Notes under the pieces: model-generated
The model's input: only the letters and a program-made list of their open reading frames with translations
Database searches by the model: none
Told to the model about the DNA's origin: nothing
Program-made: the position numbers and the translations under genes
Shown here: piece by piece, positions 34,922-45,585 of the stretch
How positions within the stretch are numbered: the stretch's first letter is position 1
How the letters are laid out: every line of letters starts with the position of its first letter
Source: Methanothermobacter sp. MT-2
GTDB lineage: Archaea > Methanobacteriota > Methanobacteria > Methanobacteriales > DSM-23052
Length of the DNA stretch: 64,000 nucleotides
NCBI GenBank assembly: GCA_003584625.1
Contig: AP017647.1
Span: 916,603 to 980,602, forward strand
Reading direction: 5' to 3'

Positions 34922-35960
34922 GGGTAGGGAGGATCTCCGCGAAGCCATAATGGGCTTCGGTGAAAAATCTGTGAGAAAAAGCTACTATCCCCAACTAAGG
35001 GAGACATTCCATAAACTCCAAAGATTTAAAGCTTTACTTGATCATACAAGGGACTTCATATTTCTAGTTGATGTTAATGGAAAAATAGTAGACGTTAACA
35101 AGTCAAGCCTGCAAAAGCTAGGATATTCAAAGGAGGATATAAGCTCTATTTTCGAAATAATCCCCACAGAATACAATGATAATTTCAGGGAACTTCTCTC
35201 AAAAAAAGAAGCTTCTATGGAAATGCCCTTACTTAAAGGGGATGGGGGCCTAATTTTAACCGAAATGAACCTAAATATAGTTAAATTCAATGGAGATAAT
35301 TATGCTGTTATCGTGGCTAGGGATATAATTGGACGTAAAAAACTAGAGGAAGAACTTAGAAAATCCCTCGAAGAGAAAGAAATTTTACTGAAGGAAATGC
35401 ATCACAGGAGCAAGAATAATCTGCAGATAATCTCAAGCTTGCTGAACCTCCAGGCTATGACCACAGACGCGAAAAAGGAAACATTCAAGGAAACACAAGA
35501 TAGGATAAAGTCAATGGCACTTATACACGAACAATTATATCAATCAGAAGACCTTGCAAGGATAAACTTCAAGGAATACGCCGAAAAACTTATAAAAAAT
35601 CTCCTTAATTCATATCCAATGGGAAAGTCTGTGACCACAAAATTAGATATTGAAAATATAACCCTAGAAGTTGACACTGCCATACCCCTAGGCTTGATCA
35701 TGAACGAACTTTTAACAAACACATTGAAATATGCATTTTTCGGCAAAGACAAGGGCACAATAGAAGTTACTTTCAAAAGACTTAAAGATAACCTTGAACT
35801 GAAAATAGCAGATGATGGTATAGGATTCCCAGAAGATAAACTCCATGAAAGCAAATCACTAGGCCTTAAACTTGTTAACGTCCTAGTAAGACAACTAGAA
35901 GGGAGGCTATCCGTTAAAAGCCAGAATGGTAGCTGCTTCAAGATAATATTCAAGGGATAG
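34902..35960 (+). CDS. PAS-domain sensor histidine kinase (HisKA_2 type, soluble)
   Basis: A 352-residue cytoplasmic kinase with no membrane segment. A PAS sensor occupies about residues 42-145 (HTRDFIFLVDVNGKIVDVN). The phospho-accepting box KEMHHRSKNNLQIISSLL (His 167/168) is the HisKA_2/HWE-like type, and the HATPase_c domain follows (NELLTNTLKYAF, DDGIGFP, GLKLVNVLVRQLEG; 235-352). GGAGATACTCAAAA precedes the ATG. It overlaps the alcohol dehydrogenase gene by 20 bp. No response regulator is nearby, so it is an orphan kinase or signals to a distant partner. Confidence 0.92.
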   Translation: MPSENPKGREDLREAIMGFGEKSVRKSYYPQLRETFHKLQRFKALLDHTRDFIFLVDVNGKIVDVNKSSLQKLGYSKEDISSIFEIIPTEYNDNFRELLSKKEASMEMPLLKGDGGLILTEMNLNIVKFNGDNYAVIVARDIIGRKKLEEELRKSLEEKEILLKEMHHRSKNNLQIISSLLNLQAMTTDAKKETFKETQDRIKSMALIHEQLYQSEDLARINFKEYAEKLIKNLLNSYPMGKSVTTKLDIENITLEVDTAIPLGLIMNELLTNTLKYAFFGKDKGTIEVTFKRLKDNLELKIADDGIGFPEDKLHESKSLGLKLVNVLVRQLEGRLSVKSQNGSCFKIIFKG

Positions 35961-35995
35961 AAACCATTATATGAACAAAGACAAAACTATAAAAT

Positions 35996-36568
35996 ATGGC
36001 GAAATTTACAACTAGGGAAATAAGGGACATCATAATTTCAATGCTCGTAATAGCAGGTGTTTTCTCATATGTTTTTTCAAACAAGCAAATCAACATTGCA
36101 ATTTCATTATTACCCGTGAGTATCATAGCTGTTGGCATAGGCTTCGTATTCCATGAAATAGCCCATAAGTTCATGGCTATAAGATATGGTTTCTGGGCAG
36201 AATACAAACTATGGATGGCCGGAATATTACTGGCACTTATAACAGCATATTTTGGTTTTGTGTTCGCAGCACCAGGAGCAGTATATATACACGGGGCATA
36301 TATCAGCCGGGAAGAAAACGGTAAAATAGCATTAGCAGGACCCTCCACAAACATCATCCTAGCAATACTCTTCCTACTTTTAGCATCATACACACCAAGC
36401 ATACTAGTAACCTTAGGATCTGCTGTTAATAGTTTCATCGCATTCTTTAACCTTATACCATTCAGTGTATTAGATGGGGCGAAGATTATACGCTGGAATC
36501 CAATAGTATGGATCCTAGCCATGTTAACAGCACTCGCACTCACATTTGAAAGCTTCTTCATATTATAG
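35996..36568 (+). CDS. Site-2-protease-like membrane metalloprotease (M50 family)
   Basis: A 190-residue polytopic membrane protein. The zinc motif HExxH is at FHEIAHKF (about residues 53-57), and the third ligand lies in [13 protein letters not shown] (Asp about 162). Four to six hydrophobic segments surround them. Family members cut transmembrane segments of regulatory substrates. A TATA-like CATTATATG (about 35965-35973) lies some 25 bases before the ATG with no ribosome binding site, so the mRNA may be leaderless. The YcaO gene begins 11 bases after its stop. Confidence 0.88.
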   Translation: MAKFTTREIRDIIISMLVIAGVFSYVFSNKQINIAISLLPVSIIAVGIGFVFHEIAHKFMAIRYGFWAEYKLWMAGILLALITAYFGFVFAAPGAVYIHGAYISREENGKIALAGPSTNIILAILFLLLASYTPSILVTLGSAVNSFIAFFNLIPFSVLDGAKIIRWNPIVWILAMLTALALTFESFFIL

Positions 36569-36578
36569 AGTGATAAAA

Positions 36579-37805
36579 ATGTTCTCTGATGTACCTGTAA
36601 AATATATTGGCTGCACACACCGGGCAAGGAACCCCTCAGAGACCATCAGATGGATCCAAGAGAAACTGCAAATGATAGGTGTCACAAGGATAACAGAAAT
36701 AACACACCTTGACAGGATAGGGATACCAGTATATTCTGCTATAAGACCAACTGCAGAAGATGGTGCTGTGAGCATATACGCTGGTAAAGGAGCTACAAGA
36801 TCCCAGGCCAAGGCTTCTGCGATGATGGAGGCATTCGAAAGGTACTCAGCAGAGAAAAAAAGTGCGGATTCCAAGAAGTCTGTTAGAGCCCGAGTAGATG
36901 AGATAGGTGAACATATAGACCTTGAAAGTCTTATATTGCCCCAGGGTAGTGATGTTGATGGAGAAATTGAATGGGTGAAAGCAAAAAACCTCAAAGATGA
37001 AAAGGAGGTTCAAGTCCCGGCAAACGCTGTTTACCATCCATACAATCCACCTGGAGAATGTATAAGCCTTTTCAGGTCAAATACTAATGGTCTTGCTTCT
37101 GGGAATGCTATTGAAGAAGCTATATTCCATGGGCTTATGGAATTGATAGAAAGAGATGCTTGGAGCATGTTCGAGGCTAAAAGGGGTCCTAAAAGGGAGA
37201 TAAACTGTCAGGATGTTGATAATAAGATTATAGTGGAATTATTGAAAAAGTTTGAGGATGCTAAGATTGATATAACCCTTATAGACCTTACGAGTGATAT
37301 TAGGATACCGACTATTGCCGCAGTAGCCGATGATGTTCTCTTGAAGGATCCTGCTCTACTAAGTATAGGTGTTGGGACTCACCTAGACCCTGAAGTGGCG
37401 GTTATAAGGGCGCTTACAGAAGTGGCTCAGAGTAGGGCGACACAGATACATGGGACGCGAGAAGATACAGTTAGGGCAATTTTCATGAGGAAGGCTGGAT
37501 ACAAGCGGATGAAGAGAATTAATAGGCACTGGTTTGGCGAACCTGAAGAGATAATAGAATTGGATGAGATGAAAAATAGGTCAAAGACAACTTTCAAGGA
37601 TGACATTGATGTCACCCTTAAGGAATTGAAGAGGTGTGGATTTTCCGATGTATTCATGGTTGATCTTACACGCGAAGTGGAAATACCTGTGGTTAGGGTT
37701 ATAGTACCTGGATTGGAAGTATTTGCTGTTGATAGCAGTCGTATAGGGGATAGGATCAAATATGAAACGGGTAATCGTCTTCACGGGTCCGTCCCTACAT
37801 CCTAG
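36579..37805 (+). CDS. ycaO: YcaO-family protein (McrA glycine thioamidation)
   Basis: A 408-residue YcaO enzyme. YcaO uses ATP to activate a backbone amide, and in methanogens with TfuA converts a Gly of McrA into thioglycine. ATP-binding motifs are visible: [24 protein letters not shown] (about residues 69-92), [18 protein letters not shown] and [17 protein letters not shown]. The ATG at 36579 follows GAGTGATAAAA; an in-frame start 11 codons upstream lies inside the protease gene. Its last 44 bases overlap tfuA in another frame, so the two are co-translated. The C-terminal [10 protein letters not shown] lacks a proline-rich tail, as expected for the methanogen type. Confidence 0.93.
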   Translation: MFSDVPVKYIGCTHRARNPSETIRWIQEKLQMIGVTRITEITHLDRIGIPVYSAIRPTAEDGAVSIYAGKGATRSQAKASAMMEAFERYSAEKKSADSKKSVRARVDEIGEHIDLESLILPQGSDVDGEIEWVKAKNLKDEKEVQVPANAVYHPYNPPGECISLFRSNTNGLASGNAIEEAIFHGLMELIERDAWSMFEAKRGPKREINCQDVDNKIIVELLKKFEDAKIDITLIDLTSDIRIPTIAAVADDVLLKDPALLSIGVGTHLDPEVAVIRALTEVAQSRATQIHGTREDTVRAIFMRKAGYKRMKRINRHWFGEPEEIIELDEMKNRSKTTFKDDIDVTLKELKRCGFSDVFMVDLTREVEIPVVRVIVPGLEVFAVDSSRIGDRIKYETGNRLHGSVPTS

Positions 37806-38400
37806 AGAAGCTTCAAGGATTTTAAAAGCTGAATATCATCCTCCTGTAGGGCGGGGGGATGTTTCAAGGTTTATTAGGGAGACTGTTGATGTTATTGCAA
37901 TAATAGATGGAGTATTCCATCAAGAGCCTGCAGTCGCCCATAAGGAGATAATAGAAGCGCTTAAAAGGGATGTGAAAGTGGTTGGTGGGGCTAGTATGGG
38001 GGCTCTACGCGCCTCAGAACTTGATAATCTTGGAATGATAGGTATAGGATATGTTTATAGGAAATATAAGGATGGGAGTATAGAATCAGATGACGATGTT
38101 GCAGTGGCCTTTGATCCCAAAACCCTAGAGCCACTATCAGATTCACTTGTAAGTATCAGATACAATTTCAAAAGGGCATATAAACGTGGTATAATATCAA
38201 AGGGAGAACTAGAAAATCTTATAAAAACTGCGAAATCGATATTTTATCCCAAAAGGACGTATGAGAGGATCTATAATAAATCTAATCTAGATCCAGGAAG
38301 CCTTAAAGGTTTGAGGGAATTTATAGAAAGTGAAGGTGTTGACATAAAAAAGGAGGATGCCATCAAGGTTCTAGAATATGTAAAGGAGAATCTCTTGTGA
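37762..38400 (+). CDS. tfuA: TfuA-like protein (YcaO partner)
   Basis: A 212-residue TfuA-family protein, the ThiF-independent partner of YcaO in McrA thioamidation. The family motifs are present: [15 protein letters not shown] at the N-terminus and the core [20 protein letters not shown] (residues 73-92), plus [11 protein letters not shown]. TfuA is thought to deliver sulfide to YcaO. It overlaps ycaO by 44 bp and the LarE-like gene by 4 bp, forming a three-gene translational unit. Confidence 0.92.
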   Translation: MKRVIVFTGPSLHPREASRILKAEYHPPVGRGDVSRFIRETVDVIAIIDGVFHQEPAVAHKEIIEALKRDVKVVGGASMGALRASELDNLGMIGIGYVYRKYKDGSIESDDDVAVAFDPKTLEPLSDSLVSIRYNFKRAYKRGIISKGELENLIKTAKSIFYPKRTYERIYNKSNLDPGSLKGLREFIESEGVDIKKEDAIKVLEYVKENLL

Positions 38401-39446
38401 GTTTAACATCTCAAATGGAACTTCAAACAAAAATTAGACGAATCAATGACATCTTAAAGGATAAAAGGGTGATAATAGCATTCTCAGGGGGTTCGGACAG
38501 CACACTATTGGCTAAAATAGCTTCAAAGGTCTCAAAAGAAGCCATGGCCGTAACCATAGACACTGGGACATTACCAGAGGATTTTATAGAAAATGTGAAG
38601 GGTATAGCCTCTAAACTAAGAATCTCACATAGGATCATTAAAGAAAACCTCCTTGAAGATGAAAATTTCAGAAAAAACCCATATCATAAGTGTTTCATTT
38701 GCAAAGATCGGATGTACAGTCTCCTAGAATCTATAGCTGAAAAGGAAGGGTTTGATATTATAGTGGATGGGACGAATATAACAGACATCCTCGAAGATAG
38801 GCCAGGGATGATAGCAAATTATAAAAGAAAGATAAGAAGTCCACTATTGGAAGCTAAAGTAACAGAAGACGATGTTAGAGAATACCTAAAAAGAGAGAAT
38901 ATAATATACTATCCAAACACTACATGCCTTGCAACTAGGATAAAAGGGCCAATAACCATAGAAAAGATTAATAGGATATCCTATGCTGAGAATCTTATAA
39001 AGGATCTTACAGGTCTCCAAATTGTTAGGGTTAGAGACTTTGACGGGACTGCGGTAATCCAAACAGATGATATAAGTAAAATACTGGACATGAAACTTTT
39101 AGAATATATTAAAGACAAATTTAAATTAGCAGGTTTTAAGAGAGTCCATATAGATATAGGAGGCTATCATAAAAAAAGAGGGGAGCTTATAAAATCTAAA
39201 AAAGGTGATGAGACAATATATAAGTTGAAACTTCCTTATCCCATTGATATTGAAAAAACATGTGCTAACCTCAATATTAGATGTTCTTTAGATACTATAA
39301 AGGTTAGAATAGGTGATGGTATAGTTAAGATTTCAGAGGATGGTAATGTAACCATTGAGAAAATCCATGACAGAAAAGAGGTTGAAAGGATTCTACTAGC
39401 GATTCTAGTCTCTATAAGGAGGCTGGGAAACTATAGCACAGTTTGA
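38397..39446 (+). CDS. larE: LarE-like PP-loop sulfurtransferase
   Basis: A 349-residue ATP pyrophosphatase of the LarE type. The PP-loop SGGSDS lies at residues 30-35. Three cysteines, C99 and C102 (HKCFICKD) and C177 (NTTCLATR), match the arrangement described for LarE proteins that carry a [4Fe-4S] cluster and act catalytically as sulfur donors rather than sacrificing one Cys. The GTG start overlaps the tfuA stop and follows AAAGGAGAATCTCTT. A C-terminal extension (about residues 265-349) has no motif I recognise. Its position after ycaO-tfuA suggests it supplies sulfur for thioglycine formation, an inference. The 3' end overlaps the convergent gene by 16 bp. Confidence 0.85.
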   Translation: MSLTSQMELQTKIRRINDILKDKRVIIAFSGGSDSTLLAKIASKVSKEAMAVTIDTGTLPEDFIENVKGIASKLRISHRIIKENLLEDENFRKNPYHKCFICKDRMYSLLESIAEKEGFDIIVDGTNITDILEDRPGMIANYKRKIRSPLLEAKVTEDDVREYLKRENIIYYPNTTCLATRIKGPITIEKINRISYAENLIKDLTGLQIVRVRDFDGTAVIQTDDISKILDMKLLEYIKDKFKLAGFKRVHIDIGGYHKKRGELIKSKKGDETIYKLKLPYPIDIEKTCANLNIRCSLDTIKVRIGDGIVKISEDGNVTIEKIHDRKEVERILLAILVSIRRLGNYSTV

Positions 39447-39847
39447 ATGTCTTCATCCACTTTCCTTCTGAAACTGGATATTTTACGCGCGAAACTCCTC
39501 TTATCTTCTCCTTGGAGTATGAGGTCTCCAAGGACATGGAATTCAAGATCATCTGCTTGTATGTTGTTGAATATTATCTCTATGTAATTTGCCTCCTCGA
39601 GTGAATCATTAGCTATTATACGATATTCTATTGTAAGATCCTCATGTTCTATAACATCATTTATTATCCTCTTGAGTAAGAGTTCCATCACTTCGAGGAA
39701 TGTTTCAATGTATGGTAGTCTGTTCCACCAACAATATCCCCATAAAACCTTTAACTGAATTTCACTAATTGACACTTCACCCCCATTTTTCGCGGCGAAT
39801 GTTATAACATCTTTCAAAGCTTTTATTCGTAGGGTGCGTTTATTCAT
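39431..39847 (-). CDS. Conserved hypothetical protein (138 aa)
   Basis: A 138-residue soluble protein with mixed alpha/beta composition. It starts [23 protein letters not shown] and has an aromatic central segment [21 protein letters not shown]. The acidic middle ([20 protein letters not shown]) is followed by a basic C-terminus [14 protein letters not shown]. No catalytic motif or family I recognise. Its ATG overlaps the stop region of the CBS gene upstream by 8 bp, so it is co-translated with it and may share regulation. The end overlaps larE by 16 bp tail-to-tail. Confidence 0.7.
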   Translation of the reverse strand: MNKRTLRIKALKDVITFAAKNGGEVSISEIQLKVLWGYCWWNRLPYIETFLEVMELLLKRIINDVIEHEDLTIEYRIIANDSLEEANYIEIIFNNIQADDLEFHVLGDLILQGEDKRSFARKISSFRRKVDEDIQTVL

Positions 39848-40685
39848 TTAAATCAACTAGAGCTTTTATGAGATCTTGGGCTCTTAACAATCCTACTAGT
39901 TCGCCTTCAAAGTCTATGACGGGGATTTGTTCGATTTTAAATTTTCTCATTTTTTTGGCGCAATCGCTTACACTTGTGGTGTTTGTGACTGTGATTGGTT
40001 CTGTTGTGGCAACATCCCTCACTTCTTTATCTGAAAATTTGAGTTGATTTTTTATAACATAGAGAACATTTTTACTATCCCAGGTCCATCTATCTCCTTC
40101 GGTGCCTACTGAAGTGTTATGGACTGTTCTCTCAGAGACTACCTCGCTTTCATTTATAAAGTCCGTTTCTGTGAGTATCCCTGAGAGTTTTGCTTCATTG
40201 TTGATGGTGAGTAGAACCTTTAATTTGAAATATCTCATGATTTCAAATGCTATGTTAAGGGGTGTTCTATCCCATGTGGTGGGTATGTTCATTATCATAT
40301 AATCGTTGACTGGAGCGTCTATACTCATTTCTGCCAGTGCACGGGATACTATATCATAGGCTGTGATTATACCCACTAGTTTGTCATCTTCAACTATGGG
40401 TATCCTTCTTATATTATTTTTTATCATCTTGGATGCTACTAATTCTACTCCGTCTTCCGGGGAAGCCACAACCGGATCCCTTGTCATTATAAGGGCTATC
40501 TGCTCTTCATCCGGGTTTTCAATAATATCTGAACGTGTTATGATACCTATAAGTTTATTGGTACCCTCTTTCACAACTGGCAACCCTGAAACGTTCTTTT
40601 TCCTCATTATATCCAGTGCTTGGGTTCGGTTTCCCGGAACTTTCACATAGTATATTTCCTTTGACATTATGTCCTTTGCTAACAT
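39840..40685 (-). CDS. Four-CBS-domain protein
   Basis: A 281-residue protein composed of four CBS repeats in two Bateman modules (starts near residues 3, 66, 133 and 220: [54 protein letters not shown]). CBS pairs bind adenosyl ligands such as ATP, AMP or SAM and sense energy status. The ATG at 40685 follows GCGGGTGTTAATA; a start three codons upstream is less likely. It is transcribed together with the 138-residue protein. Target unknown. Confidence 0.88.
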   Translation of the reverse strand: MLAKDIMSKEIYYVKVPGNRTQALDIMRKKNVSGLPVVKEGTNKLIGIITRSDIIENPDEEQIALIMTRDPVVASPEDGVELVASKMIKNNIRRIPIVEDDKLVGIITAYDIVSRALAEMSIDAPVNDYMIMNIPTTWDRTPLNIAFEIMRYFKLKVLLTINNEAKLSGILTETDFINESEVVSERTVHNTSVGTEGDRWTWDSKNVLYVIKNQLKFSDKEVRDVATTEPITVTNTTSVSDCAKKMRKFKIEQIPVIDFEGELVGLLRAQDLIKALVDLNE

Positions 40686-40722
40686 TATTAACACCCGCTT
40701 GGAAAACTAGCTGGGAAAAAAT

Positions 40723-41154
40723 CTAATGGACTACCAATACTGAGCATTTCGCAGATCTTACAACCTTTTCTGTCACACTCCCAAGAAGAAATCTGTCAAG
40801 GCCGTGTTTGCCTGACGTTCCCATCACAACAAGATCTATACCTTCCTTTTCTATCATCTTTAGGATGGAATCTGCGGGGGAGCCTTCATCTGTTTTTAGT
40901 GTGAGTTTAATATCATGGCCTGATTCTTCAACAAGCTTTTTTATTTTGTCGAGGGAATGCGAAGCCTCTTCTTCTAGGACTTCCTTGATACGTATTATAA
41001 GGTCGTCAGCTGGCAAGCCTATGAGTGTGGATGTTTCCATGACAGTTAATGCTATTATCTCCGCGCCACTTTCTTTAGCTATCCATATTGCATGTTCAGC
41101 TGCCTTGTTGGCATATTCAGAGCCGTCAGTGGGTAGGAGAATTTTTTTGTACAT
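40723..41154 (-). CDS. Universal stress protein (UspA family)
   Basis: A 143-residue UspA-fold protein. The N-terminus [18 protein letters not shown] and the C-terminal ATP-binding loop ([23 protein letters not shown]-x2-G-x9-GS pattern near residues 114-130) place it in the ATP-binding USP group. GAGAGGTGAACTT precedes the ATG at 41154, so the five-codon upstream extension is rejected. It begins within the 3' end of the amidohydrolase operon and is probably co-transcribed. Confidence 0.9.
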   Translation of the reverse strand: MYKKILLPTDGSEYANKAAEHAIWIAKESGAEIIALTVMETSTLIGLPADDLIIRIKEVLEEEASHSLDKIKKLVEESGHDIKLTLKTDEGSPADSILKMIEKEGIDLVVMGTSGKHGLDRFLLGSVTEKVVRSAKCSVLVVH

Positions 41155-41158
41155 AAGT

Positions 41159-42310
41159 TCACCTCTCAACTATTCTACCTTTTATTATCACATATCTTAT
41201 ATTTTTCGATTGACTTCTATTAATAAGTGAGAGATATGGGTTTTTGGATAGGGATTCGGCTATTATAATATCTGCCTGGAAACCTTCACTTATGCATCCT
41301 ATCTTGTGGCCAGTGAATCTGTGCATGTTAATTGTTGCCATCTTCAGAACATCCCTAGGATGGAAGTATCCCCTGTTATAGGCTCTTGTAACCTTTAATG
41401 TGTATTCCATCTCCCTTAACATGTCAGGTGCATTAAACATTACATTATCGGTTCCTAGAAGTATATTGGCATTTTTGTGGATTTCTGCTATGGGTGGTAT
41501 TCCTGTTGATAGCATTCCATTTGATCTTGGACAGGCCACTATGTTAGTAGCATTTTCTGAGAGTAGCTGAAGATCTCCTGAGACGGGGTTGGTTAAATGT
41601 ACAAGTAGATGGAAGCCTGCTTTTATAGCCCTTTCCACTTCACTTTTACCAGTTTTCTCTATTGAAAGTTTCTGGGCCTTGGTGGTTTCAGCCACGTGGA
41701 TCGAAGCTATTTTATCCCTCTTTTCGCACTCATCGACTATTATCTTAGCGGTTTCATCGCTTATTTCCCCGAATCCACTCGGCCCTATCCCATCAGCGAA
41801 TTTGAGAAGTTTTTTTATCCTATTTTTCAATTTTATCGTGTCTGGGTTTTCTTCGAGGAAAATGGGATCTCTTCCCAATATTATAGGGTTTATGGGAGAA
41901 TCTTTTAAGGCGTTTTTAAGTAGTTTTATGCCTTTTATTCCTCCTTCTCTATAGTCTATGAAGGTTGTGGTGCCTGTGGATATCATCTCTATAATGGAAT
42001 CTTTAATAGATTCTATGATCTCATCATCCTCTGCAACTTGAAGCATTTTGTGTTTCAGGCCATTTGGGGGTTTCACTATCTCATCTATATTTTTACCGTC
42101 ACCTACATCCTTTAAGATGCTGTCTGCAATGTGTACATGTGCGTTTATAAATCCGGGGGCTATGATACATCCCTTTGCATCTATTTTATGATCTGATGGG
42201 ATTTTTTCCCGGCTTATCTCTATTATTTTATCATCTTCTATTGCGATGTTCACTCTTTCAGGTTTTAAGTTCAAACCCTTTAGTACAATACCATTTTCAA
42301 TAACAAGCAT
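41159..42310 (-). CDS. Amidohydrolase superfamily protein (SAH/MTA deaminase-like)
   Basis: A 383-residue metal-dependent hydrolase with the amidohydrolase ligands: HxH in [10 protein letters not shown] (about residues 57-59), His in ASIHVAET, His in LVHLTNP and Asp in LLGTDNV (about 287). It resembles the deaminases that act on S-adenosylhomocysteine, methylthioadenosine or 5'-deoxyadenosine in methanogens, but sequence alone does not fix the substrate. The N-terminal beta-sandwich ([13 protein letters not shown]) is closed by the C-terminal IKGRIVER. The start ATG lacks a strong ribosome binding site. Confidence 0.8.
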   Translation of the reverse strand: MLVIENGIVLKGLNLKPERVNIAIEDDKIIEISREKIPSDHKIDAKGCIIAPGFINAHVHIADSILKDVGDGKNIDEIVKPPNGLKHKMLQVAEDDEIIESIKDSIIEMISTGTTTFIDYREGGIKGIKLLKNALKDSPINPIILGRDPIFLEENPDTIKLKNRIKKLLKFADGIGPSGFGEISDETAKIIVDECEKRDKIASIHVAETTKAQKLSIEKTGKSEVERAIKAGFHLLVHLTNPVSGDLQLLSENATNIVACPRSNGMLSTGIPPIAEIHKNANILLGTDNVMFNAPDMLREMEYTLKVTRAYNRGYFHPRDVLKMATINMHRFTGHKIGCISEGFQADIIIAESLSKNPYLSLINRSQSKNIRYVIIKGRIVER

Positions 42311-42396
42311 TTTAAATCCAACCTAAAGGATCCCCCCCCACATATTCTGTTTGTATCATCAGCAACCCGAATAATAGATCGTTAAATCTTTTGCTC

Positions 42397-45300
42397 TTAT
42401 AAGTGGTATTCGTTGAGGGATTTGACTGTTATTTTACCCATTTTAACGGCTTCAATCGCGTTTAGAGCCGCTCTTGCACCTGCTAATGTTGTGACATATG
42501 GTATTCCTAATTCTATGGCCATTCTCCTTATGATGTATCCATCATCTGCTGATTGTTTACCAGCTGGCGTGTTTATTATGAGTTTCACTTCACCGGCGAG
42601 TATAGCATCTTTTATGTTAGGGGAACCTTCACTCACCTTATTTATAACTTCAACGTTTGAGATGTTTTTCACGGCCTCTGCAGTGCCTCGAGTCCCTATA
42701 ACCTTAAATCCTAGTTCCTCCGCTTTTTTCACTATATCTGCTATTTTGCTTTTGTCAGGGTCTTTGACGCTTATGAAGATCTTTCCTTCTTTTGGTAGTT
42801 CCATGTTAGCTGAAAGTTGTGACTTATAATATGCAAGGCCAAAGTTTTCATCGATGCCCATGCTTTCACCTGTAGATTTCATTTCTGGTCCGAGCACTGA
42901 ATCTGCTCCAGGGAGTTTGATGAATGGGAATATTGATTCTTTAACTGCTACATGGTCTATTTCTTTTTCTGATGTTAGGCCTAGTGATGATAGTTTTTTT
43001 CCTAGCATTAGTTTTGCGGCGATTTTTGCTAGTGGCACTCCTGTTGCTTTGCTTACAAATGGTACTGTTCTGCTTGCTCGGGGGTTGGCTTCGAGTATGT
43101 AAACTGGGGGGTCTTCGGTGGGTTTGACGGCATATTGTATGTTTATTAATCCTACGACTTTGAGTTCTAGTGCGAGTTTTCGTGTGTAGTCTTTTATGAT
43201 TTCTATTATGTTTTCTGGGATTGTTTGTGGTGGTATGACGCATGCTGAGTCTCCTGAGTGTACTCCTGCTTCTTCGATGTGTTCCATGATACCTCCAATG
43301 TAGACTTCTTCGCCGTCGCATACTGCGTCAACGTCAACTTCTATGGCATCTTCTAGAAATTTGTCGACAAGGATTGGATGTTTCGGGGAGACTCTTACAG
43401 CTTCTTCCATATATTCTTCGAGTTCTTTTTCGTCGTAGACTATTTCCATGGCTCTTCCACCAAGTACATATGATGGTCTTACGAGTACTGGGTATCCTAT
43501 TTTTTCTGCGACGCGTCTTGCATCCTCGAATGATTTTGCTATGCCATATTGTGCTTGTGGTATTTTAAGCTTTTCAAGGACTTTAGTGAATCTTTCACGG
43601 TCTTCGACTTTGTCTATGCTCTCATGTGGAGTTCCAAGTATCCTGATTCCTTCTTCTGCGAGTGGAACTGCTAGGTTGATTGATGTTTGGCCGCCGAATT
43701 GGACCACGACTCCGTCTGGTTTTTCTTTGTCTATTATGGATAGCACGTCTTCGAGTGTTAGTGGTTCAAAGTATAGTTTGTCTGATATGTCATAGTCTGT
43801 ACTTACTGTTTCTGGGTTGTTGTTTACCATTATTGTTTCGAATCCTTCGTCTCTGAATGCCATTGTTGCATGCACACAACAATAGTCGAATTCTATGCCC
43901 TGGCCTATCCTTATGGGTCCTGATCCGATTATTAGGACTTTTGGTTTTTTTGAGACTTCCACTTCATCTTCCATGTCATAGGATCCGTAATAGTATGGTG
44001 TTTTTGCTTCGAATTCGGCCGCGCATGTGTCAACCATCTTATATACTGTTTTTATCTTGTTTTTTATTCTTAGTCTGCGTATGTCCTTCTCTTTTAAACC
44101 TGTAAGTTGGGCTATTTTTTTGTCTGAAAAGCCCATGCTTTTGGCTTTCTTTAACTTTTTAGGGTTTATTTTATCTTTTTTTAGGGATTTTTCAAACTTT
44201 ATTATTTCAAGTATCTTGTAAAGGAAGAATTTGTCGATTTTTGTAAGTTCATAGACTTTGTCTATGCTCATACCATTTTTTAGGGCGGTGTAGACTTGGA
44301 ATAGTCTTTCATCTGTTGGATTGGCAAGATCACTAGGCGTGAATGGAGTCTCTTCAAAGCCATGTTTTCCAATGTCTAGGGATCTTATAGCTTTATGGAG
44401 TGATTCTTCCATTGTCCTGCCGATGGCCATGACTTCGCCTGTGGATTTCATCTGGACTCCGATTCTTCTGTCTATTTCTCTAAATTTGTCGAATGGCCAG
44501 CGGGGTATTTTAGTCACTACATAGTCTATGCTTGGTTCGAATGATGCTGGTGTTTCTTTTGTGATGTCATTTTGTATTTCGTCGAGTGTTAAACCTATAG
44601 CTATTTTTGCGGCTATTTTGGCTATGGGGTATCCTGTTGCCTTGGATGCGAGTGCGCTGCTCCTACTCACTCGTGGGTTCACTTCTATAACTTTATATTC
44701 CCCTGTTTCAGGGTGTACTGCGAATTGTATGTTGCATCCTCCCTCGATTTTAAGGGCTCTTATTATCTTTAAGGATGCGTCTCTGAGTTTCTGGTTTTCC
44801 TCGTCGCTTAGTGTCTGTGCGGGTGCAACAACTATGCTTTCACCTGTATGTATACCCATAGGGTCTACGTTTTCCATGTTACAGACTATTATACAAGTGT
44901 CCTTTTTGTCTCGCATAACCTCATATTCGAATTCTTTCCAGCCTAGGACTGATTGGTCTATGAGCACCTGGTTTATGAAGCTCATTTCAAGGCCTCTTGT
45001 AACCACTTCCTTGAGTTCTTCTGGGTTGTGTGCAACACCTCCACCTGTGCCTCCTAGTGTGAATGCTGGTCTTACGATAACAGGGTATCCTATTTCTTTC
45101 ACTGCTTTTAGGGCGTCTTTCACTGATTCAACAGCTTTTGCCTTGGGTACTGGTTCGTTAAGTTTTTTCATGAGGTTGTCGAAAAGGTCTCTGTCTTCAA
45201 CGTTTCTTATTGTTTCAATGGATGAGCCTATAACTTTGACATTTTTTAGGGCTCCTATCTGTGCTAGTCCAGTTGCGACATTTAGGCCGGTTTGACCCCC

Positions 45301-45570
45301 CATGGTTGGGAGTAAGGCGTCTGGTTTTTCTCTTTTTATGATTTTGGCCACTATTTCTGGTGTTAATGGTTCGATGTAGATTTTATCTGCCATGTCCATG
45401 TCTGTTTGGATGGTTGCAGGGTTTGAGTTGACTAGTATGGTTTTAACACCTTCTTCTCTCAGTGCTTTGCATGCTTGGGAGCCTGAGTAGTCGAATTCTG
45501 CTGCTTGTCCTATTTGGATCGGCCCCGAACCTATTATGAGTACTTTTTTTATGTTTTTATCCCGCGGCAT
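42397..45570 (-). CDS. carB: Carbamoyl-phosphate synthase large subunit CarB
   Basis: A 1057-residue, undivided CarB (some methanogens carry it split in two). Both ATP-grasp halves begin with the [14 protein letters not shown] motif (residue 8 and about 556). [11 protein letters not shown] and [11 protein letters not shown] mark the two ATP sites, and the C-terminal MGS-like allosteric domain is at about 920-1050 ([21 protein letters not shown]). It converts ammonia, bicarbonate and 2 ATP into carbamoyl phosphate for arginine and pyrimidines. AAAGGGATCATCA precedes the ATG. It lies 15 bases downstream of carA. Confidence 0.97.
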   Translation of the reverse strand: MPRDKNIKKVLIIGSGPIQIGQAAEFDYSGSQACKALREEGVKTILVNSNPATIQTDMDMADKIYIEPLTPEIVAKIIKREKPDALLPTMGGQTGLNVATGLAQIGALKNVKVIGSSIETIRNVEDRDLFDNLMKKLNEPVPKAKAVESVKDALKAVKEIGYPVIVRPAFTLGGTGGGVAHNPEELKEVVTRGLEMSFINQVLIDQSVLGWKEFEYEVMRDKKDTCIIVCNMENVDPMGIHTGESIVVAPAQTLSDEENQKLRDASLKIIRALKIEGGCNIQFAVHPETGEYKVIEVNPRVSRSSALASKATGYPIAKIAAKIAIGLTLDEIQNDITKETPASFEPSIDYVVTKIPRWPFDKFREIDRRIGVQMKSTGEVMAIGRTMEESLHKAIRSLDIGKHGFEETPFTPSDLANPTDERLFQVYTALKNGMSIDKVYELTKIDKFFLYKILEIIKFEKSLKKDKINPKKLKKAKSMGFSDKKIAQLTGLKEKDIRRLRIKNKIKTVYKMVDTCAAEFEAKTPYYYGSYDMEDEVEVSKKPKVLIIGSGPIRIGQGIEFDYCCVHATMAFRDEGFETIMVNNNPETVSTDYDISDKLYFEPLTLEDVLSIIDKEKPDGVVVQFGGQTSINLAVPLAEEGIRILGTPHESIDKVEDRERFTKVLEKLKIPQAQYGIAKSFEDARRVAEKIGYPVLVRPSYVLGGRAMEIVYDEKELEEYMEEAVRVSPKHPILVDKFLEDAIEVDVDAVCDGEEVYIGGIMEHIEEAGVHSGDSACVIPPQTIPENIIEIIKDYTRKLALELKVVGLINIQYAVKPTEDPPVYILEANPRASRTVPFVSKATGVPLAKIAAKLMLGKKLSSLGLTSEKEIDHVAVKESIFPFIKLPGADSVLGPEMKSTGESMGIDENFGLAYYKSQLSANMELPKEGKIFISVKDPDKSKIADIVKKAEELGFKVIGTRGTAEAVKNISNVEVINKVSEGSPNIKDAILAGEVKLIINTPAGKQSADDGYIIRRMAIELGIPYVTTLAGARAALNAIEAVKMGKITVKSLNEYHL

Positions 45571-45585
45571 TGATGATCCCTTTTT

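Noticed and set aside
44528-45295. Plus-strand open frame of 255 codons opposite carB
   Set aside because: Antisense to the first ATP-grasp half of CarB; no ribosome binding site or motif.
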